Translations under genes and position numbers: made by a program | Shown: one piece after another, positions 11,121 to 19,712 of the stretch | Layout: each line of letters begins with the position of its first letter | How positions within the stretch are numbered: the stretch's first letter is position 1 | The notes under the pieces: generated by a model | Told to the model about the DNA's origin: nothing | The model's database searches: none | The model's input: the letters and a program-made list of their open reading frames with translations, nothing else | Origin: Yersinia proxima | GTDB taxonomy: Bacteria > Pseudomonadota > Gammaproteobacteria > Enterobacterales > Enterobacteriaceae | Assembly: GCF_902170785.1 (NCBI RefSeq) | Contig: NZ_CABHYG010000009.1 | Coordinates: forward strand, 124,001-188,000 | Reading direction: 5' to 3' | DNA: 64,000 bases

Positions 11121-11151
11121 AGGCCGCCAATACATTTATTGGCGGCCTGAT
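11121..11151 (-). terminator. hairpin downstream of cheW
   Basis: A strong perfect stem (caGGCCGCCAATA pairing with TATTGGCGGCCtg, 4-nt loop) lies about 55 nt past the cheW stop. Neither side has a long T run, so it may be a weak or bidirectional terminator, serving cheW on the minus strand and the small ORF on the plus strand. Confidence 0.6.
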
Positions 11152-11206
11152 TAGTTAGGTTTAGATCAGATGATCATAAAACGCATAGCACCTGAAATCC
11201 GACCTT

Positions 11207-11704
11207 TTACCCTTTCACCACTGAATCGAGCAATGACATCTCTTCGCTGCTCAGCAACTTCTCAATATCAACCAAAATCAGCATCCGCTCACCCAGTGAA
11301 CCTAAACCTGTCAGGTATTCGGTCGCCAAAGTCACGGCAAACTCAGGGGCTGGGCGGATTTGTTCAGCAGTCAATGACAGCACATCAGACACACCATCCA
11401 CAACAATACCGACAACGCGCTGACCAAAGTTCAGCACGATGACCACTGTATTTTCGTTATAGCTGACACCCTGTTGAGCAAATTTAACCCGTAAATCAAT
11501 AATAGGAACAATAACGCCGCGTAAGTTAGTGACACCTTTAATGAAAGCCGGGGTGTTAGCGATACGGGTCACTTGATCATAACCCCGGATCTCTTGAACT
11601 TTCAGAATATCAATGCCGTATTCTTCAGCGCCCAGCGTAAAAATCAGGAACTCTTGTCCTACCGTTTCGCCAGCCAGCTTCGTGACGGTTGCTAGTCCTG
11701 CCAT
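11207..11704 (-). CDS. cheW: chemotaxis coupling protein CheW
   Basis: CheW couples receptors to CheA. The start chosen is the ATG with AAGGGT six bases upstream ([13 protein letters not shown], 165 aa), which aligns with E. coli CheW; a TTG five codons earlier has no ribosome site. The single CheW domain contains the family segments [18 protein letters not shown] and [15 protein letters not shown]. It follows cheA by 52 nt and closes the motAB-cheAW operon. Confidence 0.97.
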   Translation of the reverse strand: MAGLATVTKLAGETVGQEFLIFTLGAEEYGIDILKVQEIRGYDQVTRIANTPAFIKGVTNLRGVIVPIIDLRVKFAQQGVSYNENTVVIVLNFGQRVVGIVVDGVSDVLSLTAEQIRPAPEFAVTLATEYLTGLGSLGERMLILVDIEKLLSSEEMSLLDSVVKG

Positions 11705-11756
11705 GTTTTTACCCTTCAATCAATAGGTTGAATTTATGTTTATTTTTCAGGCTTTA

Positions 11757-13805
11757 TTACGCGACGACTACATCATCAGCCGTAACACGCTTTTCCCGGT
11801 TTAAGGCCTGCAACGCCGACACATCCACAATTAATGCCACACTGCCATCACCCAAAATGGTAGCGGCAGAAATGCCTGGAACCTTGCGATAATTGCTTTC
11901 CAGGTTTTTCACCACCACCTGATGCTGGCCAATCAATTGGTCTACCAGCAGGGCATAACGGCGACCGGCGCTTTGTAGAATCACAACAATGCCTTGGGTG
12001 GCTTCTGTTTTTGCATTTTCAACATCAAATACCCGGAACAGTTCCACCAGCGGCAGATACTCACCACGCACTTGCAATACGCGTTCACCGCCGGCCAGTG
12101 GATGTAAATCCTCAGCCAATGGTTGCAGTGATTCCATTACGGCGTTCAATGGTAAAATGAACACTTCATTACTGACTTTGACGGACATGCCATCAAGAAT
12201 AGCCAGCGTCAATGGCAACAAGATTCGAATTGAGGTGCCTTTACCGGCCTGGAAACTGACTTGCACATGGCCGCCCATTTCCTGAATATTTCGCTTAACC
12301 ACATCCATCCCGACACCGCGACCAGAAACATCCGTCACCTGCTCGGCGGTGGAGAATCCAGGGGCGAAAATCAGCATGCCAACATCTTCATCACTCATAT
12401 GCTCATTAACAGCCATACCCTGCGATTGTGCTTTCGCCAGAATTTTCTGCCGATTCAACCCTGCTCCATCATCAAGGACTTCAATACAAATATTGCCACC
12501 TTGATGTTCGGCCGACAGTGTCAAATTACCTACCGGTTGTTTACCGGCCGCGATGCGCGTTGCGGGATCTTCAATACCGTGGTCCAGACTGTTACGCACC
12601 AGATGGGTTAATGGGTCGATAATGCGTTCAATCAAACTCTTATCCAGCTCAGTCGAACTGCCAAGCAGTGTCAGTTCAACCTGTTTATTCAGCTTACTGG
12701 CCAAATCGCGTACCAACCGTGGGAAGCGGCTGAATACATACTCCATCGGCATCATACGAATTGACATCACCGACTCTTGCAAGTCACGCGCATTGCGCTC
12801 CAACTGCCCCATACTATTGAGCAAGTCACCGTTAATCACCGGGTCTAAAGTACTGGAACGCTGAGCCAGCATTGATTGAGTGATAACCAATTCACCCACT
12901 AAGTTAATCAGTTGGTCGACTTTCTCAACCGCCACGCGAATACTGGTAGATTCACTGGCTTTTGCTTTTGGTTTGACATGCTCCGCGCTGGCAGGCTGGG
13001 CAACTGCAGTCTCAACCTTAGGTGGATTCTTGATTTCAGCAACAGCGGTAACTTGAGGCACTTCAGCAACCGGCGCAACGACAGCCACTTCAACTTCTTG
13101 CGCCGACTCGGCTTGGACAAAGCTAATCTGCTCCGGCTCCAGCACAAAACAGAGCACGGCACTGATGTCATCTTCGCTAACCGAGGTAATCAGGGTCGCT
13201 TCCAGGCTATCTACACCTTGGTGCGGATCTTTGACTTCGCCCAAATTGCCCAGTTCTTCCAGCATCAGCGGGATTTCTTGCTCTTTCAAACCCGATAGAC
13301 GGATGCGCATTCCCCCCTGAACCAACGCAGGAGACTTACTGCCTGACTTGGTTTCAGTGTTTGAGATCGCCGTTTGCTCCGGGGATGTAACACTATTCGT
13401 GGTTTGCTGCTCTAATGCTTCGAGTGCCAGTTGGCGCAATGCATGGCAGATATACTCAAAACTTTCTGCATTAGGTTCTTGAGAGGTTTTGTAGGCGTCC
13501 AACTGTTCTTGCATAATATCTTTCGTTTCCAAAAACAGGTTGATGATATCAGTGCTCAAGCGCATCTCGTCGCGGCGGGCACCATCCAACAGGTTTTCCA
13601 ACAGATGGGTTGTCTCTTGTAATACCGAAAAACCAAATGTCGCAGCGCCGCCCTTAATTGAGTGAGCAGCACGGAAAATGGCATTGAGTTGTTCATTATC
13701 AGGTGCCAGCGGATCCAGCAATAACAGGTGCTGTTCCATATCTGCCAGCAATTCATCTGCTTCATCAAAGAAAGTCTGATAAAACGCGGTAATATCCATG
13801 CTCAC
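11757..13805 (-). CDS. cheA: chemotaxis histidine kinase CheA
   Basis: CheA is the receptor-controlled histidine kinase that phosphorylates CheY and CheB. I choose the GTG start (MSMDITAFYQTFFDEAD, 682 aa) because AGAGGTGA precedes it and the protein then aligns with E. coli CheA. Domains: HPt with H48 (RAAHSIKGGAAT), CheY/CheB-binding P2 (about 160-235), an Ala/Pro/Val-rich linker (about 245-295), dimerisation, HATPase (HLVRNSLDHGIE; DDGAGL; GRGVGMDVV) and a C-terminal CheW-like domain. It starts 10 nt after the motB stop. Confidence 0.97.
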   Translation of the reverse strand: MSMDITAFYQTFFDEADELLADMEQHLLLLDPLAPDNEQLNAIFRAAHSIKGGAATFGFSVLQETTHLLENLLDGARRDEMRLSTDIINLFLETKDIMQEQLDAYKTSQEPNAESFEYICHALRQLALEALEQQTTNSVTSPEQTAISNTETKSGSKSPALVQGGMRIRLSGLKEQEIPLMLEELGNLGEVKDPHQGVDSLEATLITSVSEDDISAVLCFVLEPEQISFVQAESAQEVEVAVVAPVAEVPQVTAVAEIKNPPKVETAVAQPASAEHVKPKAKASESTSIRVAVEKVDQLINLVGELVITQSMLAQRSSTLDPVINGDLLNSMGQLERNARDLQESVMSIRMMPMEYVFSRFPRLVRDLASKLNKQVELTLLGSSTELDKSLIERIIDPLTHLVRNSLDHGIEDPATRIAAGKQPVGNLTLSAEHQGGNICIEVLDDGAGLNRQKILAKAQSQGMAVNEHMSDEDVGMLIFAPGFSTAEQVTDVSGRGVGMDVVKRNIQEMGGHVQVSFQAGKGTSIRILLPLTLAILDGMSVKVSNEVFILPLNAVMESLQPLAEDLHPLAGGERVLQVRGEYLPLVELFRVFDVENAKTEATQGIVVILQSAGRRYALLVDQLIGQHQVVVKNLESNYRKVPGISAATILGDGSVALIVDVSALQALNREKRVTADDVVVA

Positions 13806-13815
13806 GGTGTCACCT

Positions 13816-15060
13816 CTACTGTGCGTCGCGGCTTGTCGGAGAGACCGGTGCATTACTGGCAGGTGCCGCTGGCAACGATGTCGTTGGCCCACTGGTCACT
13901 CGAGTAATGTTCTCCGTGCTCGATTGTTGTGTTTGTGGTGTTGCTGCAGGCGGTGCCACCGCTTTCACCGACTCAGTTGCCGTCGCTGGCGAACCTGTTG
14001 TTGTCGAAACTGTTGTTGTCGAAACTGTTGTTGTCGAAGCCGATGTTGTCGAGACTGCCGCAGGTGCTGATGCTGATCCGCTAGTGCCAGATTGTGCTGT
14101 GGGTATCGCTGCACCGGTGGCCACTGGTGGCACCGCAACAGTAGCGGGTGATGCCACCGCAGGCGCCGCCCCGGTAGAATCAATCTGTTTTAAGCTCTCA
14201 GCTTTTTCGATATCCAGCGCTTTGTTATCTAAATTCTCGTGCTCAATATCATGTTGAGTCTGTTTATTCAGAACCAAAATACTGATACGACGGTTAACCG
14301 GGTCATCGGATGCCTGTTCTTTTAAACGCATCGTCGATGCCATACCTACCACGCGTAATACTTTGCCTTCATCCAAACCACCGACCAATAACTCACGACG
14401 TGAAGCATTGGCACGATCTGCCGATAACTCCCAGTTGCTGTAACCCCGTTCACCGGAAGCATACGGCAAGTCATCGGTGTGGCCAGACAAACTTATCTTG
14501 TTGGGAATGTCATTCAGAATTGGCGCTATGGCACGTAAAATATCGCGCATATACGGTTCAACCTGAGCACTCCCCATCTTGAACATTGGCCGGTTTTGGC
14601 TATCAATAATCTGAATTCTCAGCCCTTCATCCATCATATTAATCAACAAATGCGGCCGCAAAGCGCGTAATCTCGGGTCTGATTCAATTAATTGATCCAG
14701 TTTTTCCCGTAACTTATTCAGTCGATATTCTTCTTTGCGGCGCTCTTCAGAATCAACCTGCTTGCGCACTTCACCGACTTGTTGGGTGGGATCATCACCA
14801 CCGCCAGGAATTGGGCTGGTACTGTCACTGCTTTTTTCACCGCTAGACAGGGCAACTTTCAATGGTGTGCGGAAATACTCAGCAATTTGCGTCAGCTCTT
14901 GCGGGCTGGAAACTGACAGCAACCACATCACCAGAAAGAAGGCCATCATTGCTGTCATAAAGTCAGCATAAGCAATTTTCCATGACCCGCCATGGTGGGC
15001 TTGGCCATGTTTGGCTTTGCGCTTTTTGACCAGAATAACGGGGTGGTTCTGATGCTTCAT
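13816..15060 (-). CDS. motB: flagellar motor stator protein MotB with long C-terminal extension
   Basis: MotB anchors the stator to peptidoglycan and carries the essential proton-binding aspartate, D33 here ([19 protein letters not shown] in the single TM, about 28-49). A plug/linker region precedes an OmpA-type peptidoglycan-binding domain (about 150-270; [11 protein letters not shown]). The protein is 414 residues against about 308 in E. coli: residues from about 285 on form a Thr/Ser/Ala/Pro-rich low-complexity tail partly encoded by a 15-bp tandem repeat. Its start overlaps the motA stop by 4 nt. Confidence 0.96.
   Translation of the reverse strand: MKHQNHPVILVKKRKAKHGQAHHGGSWKIAYADFMTAMMAFFLVMWLLSVSSPQELTQIAEYFRTPLKVALSSGEKSSDSTSPIPGGGDDPTQQVGEVRKQVDSEERRKEEYRLNKLREKLDQLIESDPRLRALRPHLLINMMDEGLRIQIIDSQNRPMFKMGSAQVEPYMRDILRAIAPILNDIPNKISLSGHTDDLPYASGERGYSNWELSADRANASRRELLVGGLDEGKVLRVVGMASTMRLKEQASDDPVNRRISILVLNKQTQHDIEHENLDNKALDIEKAESLKQIDSTGAAPAVASPATVAVPPVATGAAIPTAQSGTSGSASAPAAVSTTSASTTTVSTTTVSTTTGSPATATESVKAVAPPAATPQTQQSSTENITRVTSGPTTSLPAAPASNAPVSPTSRDAQ
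13997..14056 (-). repeat. 15-bp tandem repeat inside motB
   Basis: Four consecutive 15-bp units lie at 13997-14011, 14012-14026, 14027-14041 and 14042-14056. The first two are identical (plus strand gttgttgtcgaaact), and the third and fourth have one or a few changes. They encode Ser/Thr/Val repeats (STTTV-like) in the MotB tail. The 15-nt period keeps frame if the copy number changes. Confidence 0.9.
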
Positions 15061-15944
15061 GCGTCCTCTTCTGTCGCTTGCGGTGCTGGAGCTTTCACTC
15101 TGCGCACATGCTCTTCCAGCTCAATGAACGAAGGACGTTCTGTGGTGTAGAGCGTTTTACGACCAAATTCCACGGCAATTTGCGGCGCATATCCGTTCAG
15201 ACTGGAAAGCAGAGTCACCTTGATGCACTGCATCATTTTGGTAGTTTCTGCACTCTGTTGACGTAACAACGTCGCTAACGGTGAGATAAATCCATATGCC
15301 AACAAAATACCGAGGAATGTCCCTACCATCGCGTGGGCAATTAACGCCCCAAGTTCTGCGGCGGGCCGATCTGCGGATGCCAAGGCATGCACCACCCCCA
15401 TAACGGCGGCAACAATACCGAATGCAGGTAAAGAATCGCCGACCATCGCCAGGCTACCGGCAGGTACTTCGCATTCTTGCTCGTGAGTTTCGATCTCTTC
15501 ATCCATCAAGGCTTCGATTTCAAAAGCGTTCATATTCCCACTGACAATTAATCGCAAATAGTCGGTAATAAATTCCACTAATATCTTATCGGCCAAAATT
15601 CTTGGATAATTAGAGAAAATTTCACTTTCCAAGGGGCTTTCTATATCCCGCTCTAATGACAGCATTCCCTGTTGACGGGATTTTGCTAATAAGCGGTACA
15701 ACAGCGCCATTAAGTCCATATAGAGAACTTTATTATATTTAGAACGACGCATCAGTTTTGGCATGGCTTTCATTGTGGCTTTTATCGCTTTGCCATTGTT
15801 GCCCACAATAAATGCGCCAATACCCGCACCACCGATAATTAAAAATTCAGCTGGTTGATATAATGCGCCCAGGTGACCACCGACAATGATGTAGCCGCCA
15901 AAAACCGCACCTAAGACCACGATATAACCCAAAATAACTAACAC
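15057..15944 (-). CDS. motA: flagellar motor stator protein MotA
   Basis: MotA forms the proton channel with MotB and pushes on the rotor. The 295-residue product equals E. coli MotA in length, with TM segments at about 2-20, 32-50, 170-190 and 200-222 and the charged cytoplasmic loop between. The start is GTG with TAAGGA upstream, giving [12 protein letters not shown], as in E. coli. It begins 137 nt after flhC. I found no convincing sigma-28 site in that gap, so the promoter remains unplaced. Confidence 0.97.
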   Translation of the reverse strand: MLVILGYIVVLGAVFGGYIIVGGHLGALYQPAEFLIIGGAGIGAFIVGNNGKAIKATMKAMPKLMRRSKYNKVLYMDLMALLYRLLAKSRQQGMLSLERDIESPLESEIFSNYPRILADKILVEFITDYLRLIVSGNMNAFEIEALMDEEIETHEQECEVPAGSLAMVGDSLPAFGIVAAVMGVVHALASADRPAAELGALIAHAMVGTFLGILLAYGFISPLATLLRQQSAETTKMMQCIKVTLLSSLNGYAPQIAVEFGRKTLYTTERPSFIELEEHVRRVKAPAPQATEEDA

Positions 15945-16081
15945 GCGATATCCTTAGCAAAGTGTGTGGGTGGAAGGTGAGGCGTTAGCACCCTTTGAGG
16001 GTCATGAGTTGCCATTAGTGGGTGACAGAAACGGTATCCATACCGCTGCTGCAACCCAAAATTCTGACAACTCAAAGAAAC

Positions 16082-16663
16082 TCAAACTGCGCGTCTAACC
16101 TGCTCATCCAGCAGTTGTGAAGTTATATCGGCAGATTGCGGAGAAAGTTTACGTTTTTTTACTGCGCGGGAAGGTGGCTGGCAAAGACTGCAAACAAAGC
16201 TGTTGCGTGGTTGATGCGCATGAGTGATAAAAGTACCACCACAGCAACTGCAACCAGAGAGCTGTAACATACCACTATCAACGAACCGAACCAAGGTCCA
16301 GGCACGGGTTAACGCCAGTAATGGCGGTATTCCAGACTGATCCGGGCACTGTTCGAGATAAAGACGATAAGCCTTAATAACGGCCTCAACACCGGTGCAT
16401 TGCCCACTTTTTAGCAAGAAACTATAAGCGTTATAAAACATCGATGAATGAATATTTTGTTCCCAAGTCATAAACCAATCGGTGGAAAACGGTAACATTC
16501 CTTTAGGGGGAGGACTGCCTCTCAGCTCTTTATAGAGTTTAATTAAACGCCCCCGGCTGAGTTGCGTCTCGCTTTCTAACATCTGCAAGCGCGCACCTAA
16601 AGTTATCAACTCCATTGCCAAATGAATGTCTTTGGCTTCCTGAACAATACTTTTCTCAACCAT
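16082..16663 (-). CDS. flhC: flagellar master regulator subunit FlhC
   Basis: FlhC combines with FlhD (FlhD4C2) to activate class 2 flagellar promoters. The 193-residue protein carries the four zinc-binding cysteines C138, C141, C158 and C161 (GCSCCGG and VCSLC), all present. It starts 3 nt after the flhD stop. Confidence 0.97.
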   Translation of the reverse strand: MVEKSIVQEAKDIHLAMELITLGARLQMLESETQLSRGRLIKLYKELRGSPPPKGMLPFSTDWFMTWEQNIHSSMFYNAYSFLLKSGQCTGVEAVIKAYRLYLEQCPDQSGIPPLLALTRAWTLVRFVDSGMLQLSGCSCCGGTFITHAHQPRNSFVCSLCQPPSRAVKKRKLSPQSADITSQLLDEQVRRAV

Positions 16664-16666
16664 CGG

Positions 16667-17017
16667 TCATGCTCTTTTCTTGGACGCACTACCGTCTTTT
16701 AACGATAGCTCGTGGAGTAAGTGACTCGACAATAAAATTCCGGTGTGGATTTGCTGCAAATCATCCACACGAGATTCTTTCGTCAGATGATGAATTGTAT
16801 TGTGATCACTGAAACGGAAATGACAGACCAATTGGTTAGTCTCAGCTAATTTAACCATCTGCGGTAATGTTAACTGCGATAATGCATCTGCCATGGTATC
16901 TGTAATACCGAGACGAAACATCGCTGAGGCTTTCTCATCGTTAATTAACCGTTGTGCTAAAAGCAAGTATGACAAATTAATATCATAAATATGTTTGAGT
17001 AATTCAGACGTACTCAT
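16667..17017 (-). CDS. flhD: flagellar master regulator subunit FlhD
   Basis: FlhD is the other half of the flagellar master regulator. I favour the ATG giving [20 protein letters not shown] (116 aa), which has GGGAT about 7 nt upstream and matches the E. coli length. An in-frame ATG three codons earlier has no spaced ribosome site. The sequence is the typical all-helical FlhD. Control elements upstream (RcsAB box, CRP site) are listed separately. Confidence 0.96.
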   Translation of the reverse strand: MSTSELLKHIYDINLSYLLLAQRLINDEKASAMFRLGITDTMADALSQLTLPQMVKLAETNQLVCHFRFSDHNTIHHLTKESRVDDLQQIHTGILLSSHLLHELSLKDGSASKKRA

Positions 17018-17269
17018 TTTACACATCCCGACTGATTATGTTTTAAAACATAAGTTGGATGATAGTATTCCTCACCCAAGACCTGGGATCCTTCCCGTTA
17101 TACAGTTAATTAGAACCTATAGAACTAAAAGTAATTGAAACCTGCTGGTGCAACATCGCAAAAATACCGTTTTGGTATGAAATGACATGTCGTCTATCTG
17201 GCAGTTTGATTTTATGCTGCTCTGATTCTGATAATGTATCTTCGACATGAAACTTTTCTTACAAAATAT

Positions 17270-17283
17270 TAGGAATAATCCTA
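17270..17283 (-). promoter_or_regulatory. RcsAB box in the flhDC control region
   Basis: The 14-bp near-palindrome reads TAGGATTATTCCTA on the minus strand, matching the RcsAB consensus TAAGAATATTCCTA at 12 of 14 positions. Its centre lies 83 bp downstream of the CRP-site centre. In E. coli flhDC the CRP site is centred near -71.5 and the RcsAB box near +12, so the geometry is the same and predicts a start site near 17288 and a leader of about 270 nt. Confidence 0.8.
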
Positions 17284-17351
17284 GAGAGGCCCAACTCTAC
17301 TCCCGAATCGTTAGCACATACAATGTGACTAGTGATTCATTTTAAATGTAA

Positions 17352-17367
17352 TGTGACACAGATCACA
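17352..17367 (-). promoter_or_regulatory. CRP-cAMP site upstream of flhDC
   Basis: The sequence TGTGACACAGATCACA is a perfect TGTGA-N6-TCACA site, 335 bp upstream of flhD. CRP activation of flhDC is established in E. coli, and the spacing to the RcsAB box supports the same role here. Confidence 0.88.
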
Positions 17368-17383
17368 AAAATAAAATATAAAT

Positions 17384-18020
17384 TCATTATCAATACCTTT
17401 TTTTGGGTGTTTATTGACCACTTGTGCGTTCAAAAAATAGCCAGAAGTCAGAAAAGAGCTAAAAAACTAAGGATATAGGCCCAATTCTTAGTGTTTTTAG
17501 ATCAATTCGAACAAAAGCATACCTAAAGCAAAATAGCAGAATATAAATCTGCCTTAACAACAAATTATCAGCATTAAGGTCTAATACGTGACTTAAAACT
17601 CGGAAATACCATAAGTAACATTCCGGTACTATTGCGTTTTAACGAATATTTATGCGATGCCAAAAAGTGCTTTTCGTCGTTTATTTATTAACCTGTTTGT
17701 CTTTTTTCGTTAAAAAGATTGATAACACGTATTATAAAAGGCAGCAGAGGTAACTACATGTTTCACCTTCACTGCGTACCTCCCTTTTCAGCGAACGCTT
17801 TTTCAACTTTGGTCTATATCCGTATTTTTGCAAGGGAGTTGTAAGAGAAATGTAAGTGATATTAATTAATAATGTTTGAAACATAAGTTTCACATATCTC
17901 TTTCTGAGCATTAACTTCATTTAACCCTATGCTACAAATGGTTTTTTTCCTTGTTCGATGCCAAGTGTGATTCATATCGCATTTCTTAAAAGTGTGATCC
18001 CCTAACCTTTATGCTATAGC
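17384..18020. other. long intergenic region between flhDC and uspC
   Basis: Together with the flhDC promoter part this is a roughly 1-kb gap (17018-18040). It is AT-rich and holds no convincing gene. Apart from the CRP and RcsAB sites, the right end contains a TGTGA-N6-TCGCA half-match (about 17967) and a TATGCTATAG-like -10 (about 18009) that probably serve uspC. The remainder is likely regulatory DNA for flhDC, whose promoter regions are often long in enterobacteria. Confidence 0.6.
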
Positions 18021-18040
18021 CGTGCTTATGGGAGCTTAAA

Positions 18041-18460
18041 ATGGGATACAGGAATGTATTAGTTGCAGTAGCCCTTTCACCCGATAGCCAACAATTGGTG
18101 AATAAAGCCGTTTCTATTGTCCGACCTTATGATGGTCGCGTCTCATTAATTACCCTGACAACAGAACCGGAAATGTACAGCAGCTACGCTGCCCCAATGT
18201 TGGGTGATTTGCGTTCAGTGTTGCAAGAAGAAGCACTGTTATTTATGGAAGAATTGGCTATCAATGCTGATTATCCTATTGAGAACCGAACCGTTGTTCA
18301 TGGTGAGTTTGCCGAGAGCATGGCTTATTTCTGTCAACAGCAACATATTGACCTGGTGATATGTGGCAATCACAGTACAAGGTTGCTCAATAAATTTTCC
18401 TGCTCAGCGGCTCGCCTGATTAATACCAGCACGGTGGATGTGCTGATAGTGCCGCTTTAA
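18041..18460 (+). CDS. uspC: universal stress protein, UspC-like
   Basis: The 139-residue protein is a single Usp domain: N-terminal strand NVLVAVALSPDSQQLV, and a C-terminal half ending in VDVLIVPL. The usual ATP-binding G-2x-G-9x-G(S/T) motif is degenerate (GNHSTRLLNKFS). This suggests the non-ATP-binding UspC/UspA class. Divergent linkage to flhDC matches E. coli, where UspC is linked to motility and stress. Ribosome site GGGAGC precedes the ATG. Confidence 0.88.
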   Translation: MGYRNVLVAVALSPDSQQLVNKAVSIVRPYDGRVSLITLTTEPEMYSSYAAPMLGDLRSVLQEEALLFMEELAINADYPIENRTVVHGEFAESMAYFCQQQHIDLVICGNHSTRLLNKFSCSAARLINTSTVDVLIVPL

Positions 18461-18623
18461 CGAAGTAGACTTCTTCTCTCTAAAGGCGTTAGCCTGCCCA
18501 ATGGCAACGCTTTTCTCACCCTTGCGCACTATTAGCTGAACCCCTTATGAAGAGTTCAACTATGATTTTCAGCACTCACTCTTTTTACGCTCCGCATTAA
18601 ACGACTCGCAATAAGGGAATCTG

Positions 18624-19658
18624 ATGACTCAAGATAAAATAAAGAATCGCCGCATTCTGTTGGCCTCACGCCCACAGGGGATGCCAACTCAGGAAAATTT
18701 TATATTAGACACTCAACCCATCCCGCAACCCACAGCAGGACAAGTGTTACTGCGCACTCGCTACCTCTCTCTCGACCCTTATATGCGAGGCAGAATGAGC
18801 GATGCTCCATCTTATGCCGCTCCAGTTGAGGTAGGTGATGTGATGGTGGGTGGTGCTGTCTCACGGGTTGAAGCCTCACAACATCCGGACTTTCAGGTTG
18901 GAGATTGGGTACTAGCTCGTAGCGGCTGGCAGGATTATGCATTATCGGATGGCTCTGATATTCGTAATTTGGGGCCGCAACTCTCTCATCCCTCACGCGC
19001 ACTCGGTGTCTTGGGGATGCCAGGCTTTACAGCTTACATGGGATTGTTGGATATTGGTCAGCCCAAAGCGGGTGAAACATTGGTCGTGGCGGCAGCCAGT
19101 GGAGCCGTTGGCTCCGTTGTCGGGCAAATAGGTAAATTGAAAGGATGCAAAGTTATCGGTATTGCTGGCGGAGCAGAAAAGTGCCGCTATGTAATAGAGG
19201 AGTTGGGATTCGATGCATGCATTGACCATAAGGCAACTGATTTTGCGCAACAACTGGAGAAAGCCTGTTCGGATGGTATCGACATCTATTACGAAAATGT
19301 GGGTGGAGCTGTTTTTGACGCGGTATTACCCTTATTGAATCCTCGCGCCAGAATACCAGTTTGCGGATTGATTGCCCGCTATAATGACACCCAATTGCCA
19401 GAAGGCCCGGATCGTTTACCACTGTTGCAAAGCATCATTTTGCGCAAACGAATTCGGATGCAAGGATTTATCATTTTTGATGACTATGCCCCGCATTTCG
19501 ATGACTTCTTACAACAAATGACCCCTTGGGTGGAACAAGGGAAAATCAAGTTCCGTGAAGATTTGGTCGATGGTTTAGAAAATGCACCGCAGGCCTTTAT
19601 CGGACTATTAGAAGGTAAGAATTTTGGCAAGCTGGTTATTCGTGTCAGTAATGAATAA
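18624..19658 (+). CDS. NADP-dependent enone reductase, CurA/YncB-type
   Basis: This is a medium-chain dehydrogenase/reductase of the leukotriene B4 12-hydroxydehydrogenase group, cytosolic and zinc-free. The 344-residue sequence begins with NRRILLASRPQGMPT, has LDPYMRGRMSDAPSYAAPVEVGDVM typical of CurA, and a Rossmann motif AASGAVGSVVGQIGKLKG (about 152-169). Members reduce activated double bonds of substrates such as curcumin with NADPH. It is monocistronic, with AAGGGAA upstream of ATG, and converges on mgtB. Confidence 0.88.
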   Translation: MTQDKIKNRRILLASRPQGMPTQENFILDTQPIPQPTAGQVLLRTRYLSLDPYMRGRMSDAPSYAAPVEVGDVMVGGAVSRVEASQHPDFQVGDWVLARSGWQDYALSDGSDIRNLGPQLSHPSRALGVLGMPGFTAYMGLLDIGQPKAGETLVVAAASGAVGSVVGQIGKLKGCKVIGIAGGAEKCRYVIEELGFDACIDHKATDFAQQLEKACSDGIDIYYENVGGAVFDAVLPLLNPRARIPVCGLIARYNDTQLPEGPDRLPLLQSIILRKRIRMQGFIIFDDYAPHFDDFLQQMTPWVEQGKIKFREDLVDGLENAPQAFIGLLEGKNFGKLVIRVSNE

Positions 19659-19712
19659 TCATCATTGTTCCGGGGCCGATTGGCCCCGGGTTTCTGGATA
19701 TCAGTATACGTG

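Noticed and set aside
13997..14056. Tandem repeats as a CRISPR array
   Set aside because: Units are 15 bp, directly adjacent without spacers, in frame inside motB; no cas genes.
15945..16081. sigma-28 promoter for motA-motB-cheA-cheW
   Set aside because: No sequence close to TAAA-N15-GCCGATAA was found in the flhC-motA gap on the minus strand.
17732..17920. 62-residue minus-strand frame in the flhDC-uspC gap
   Set aside because: No ribosome site, no family likeness and low-complexity composition; likely chance in AT-rich DNA.
19659..19712. mgtR-like peptide gene after mgtB
   Set aside because: The 54-nt gap to curA holds no frame with a membrane segment on the minus strand.
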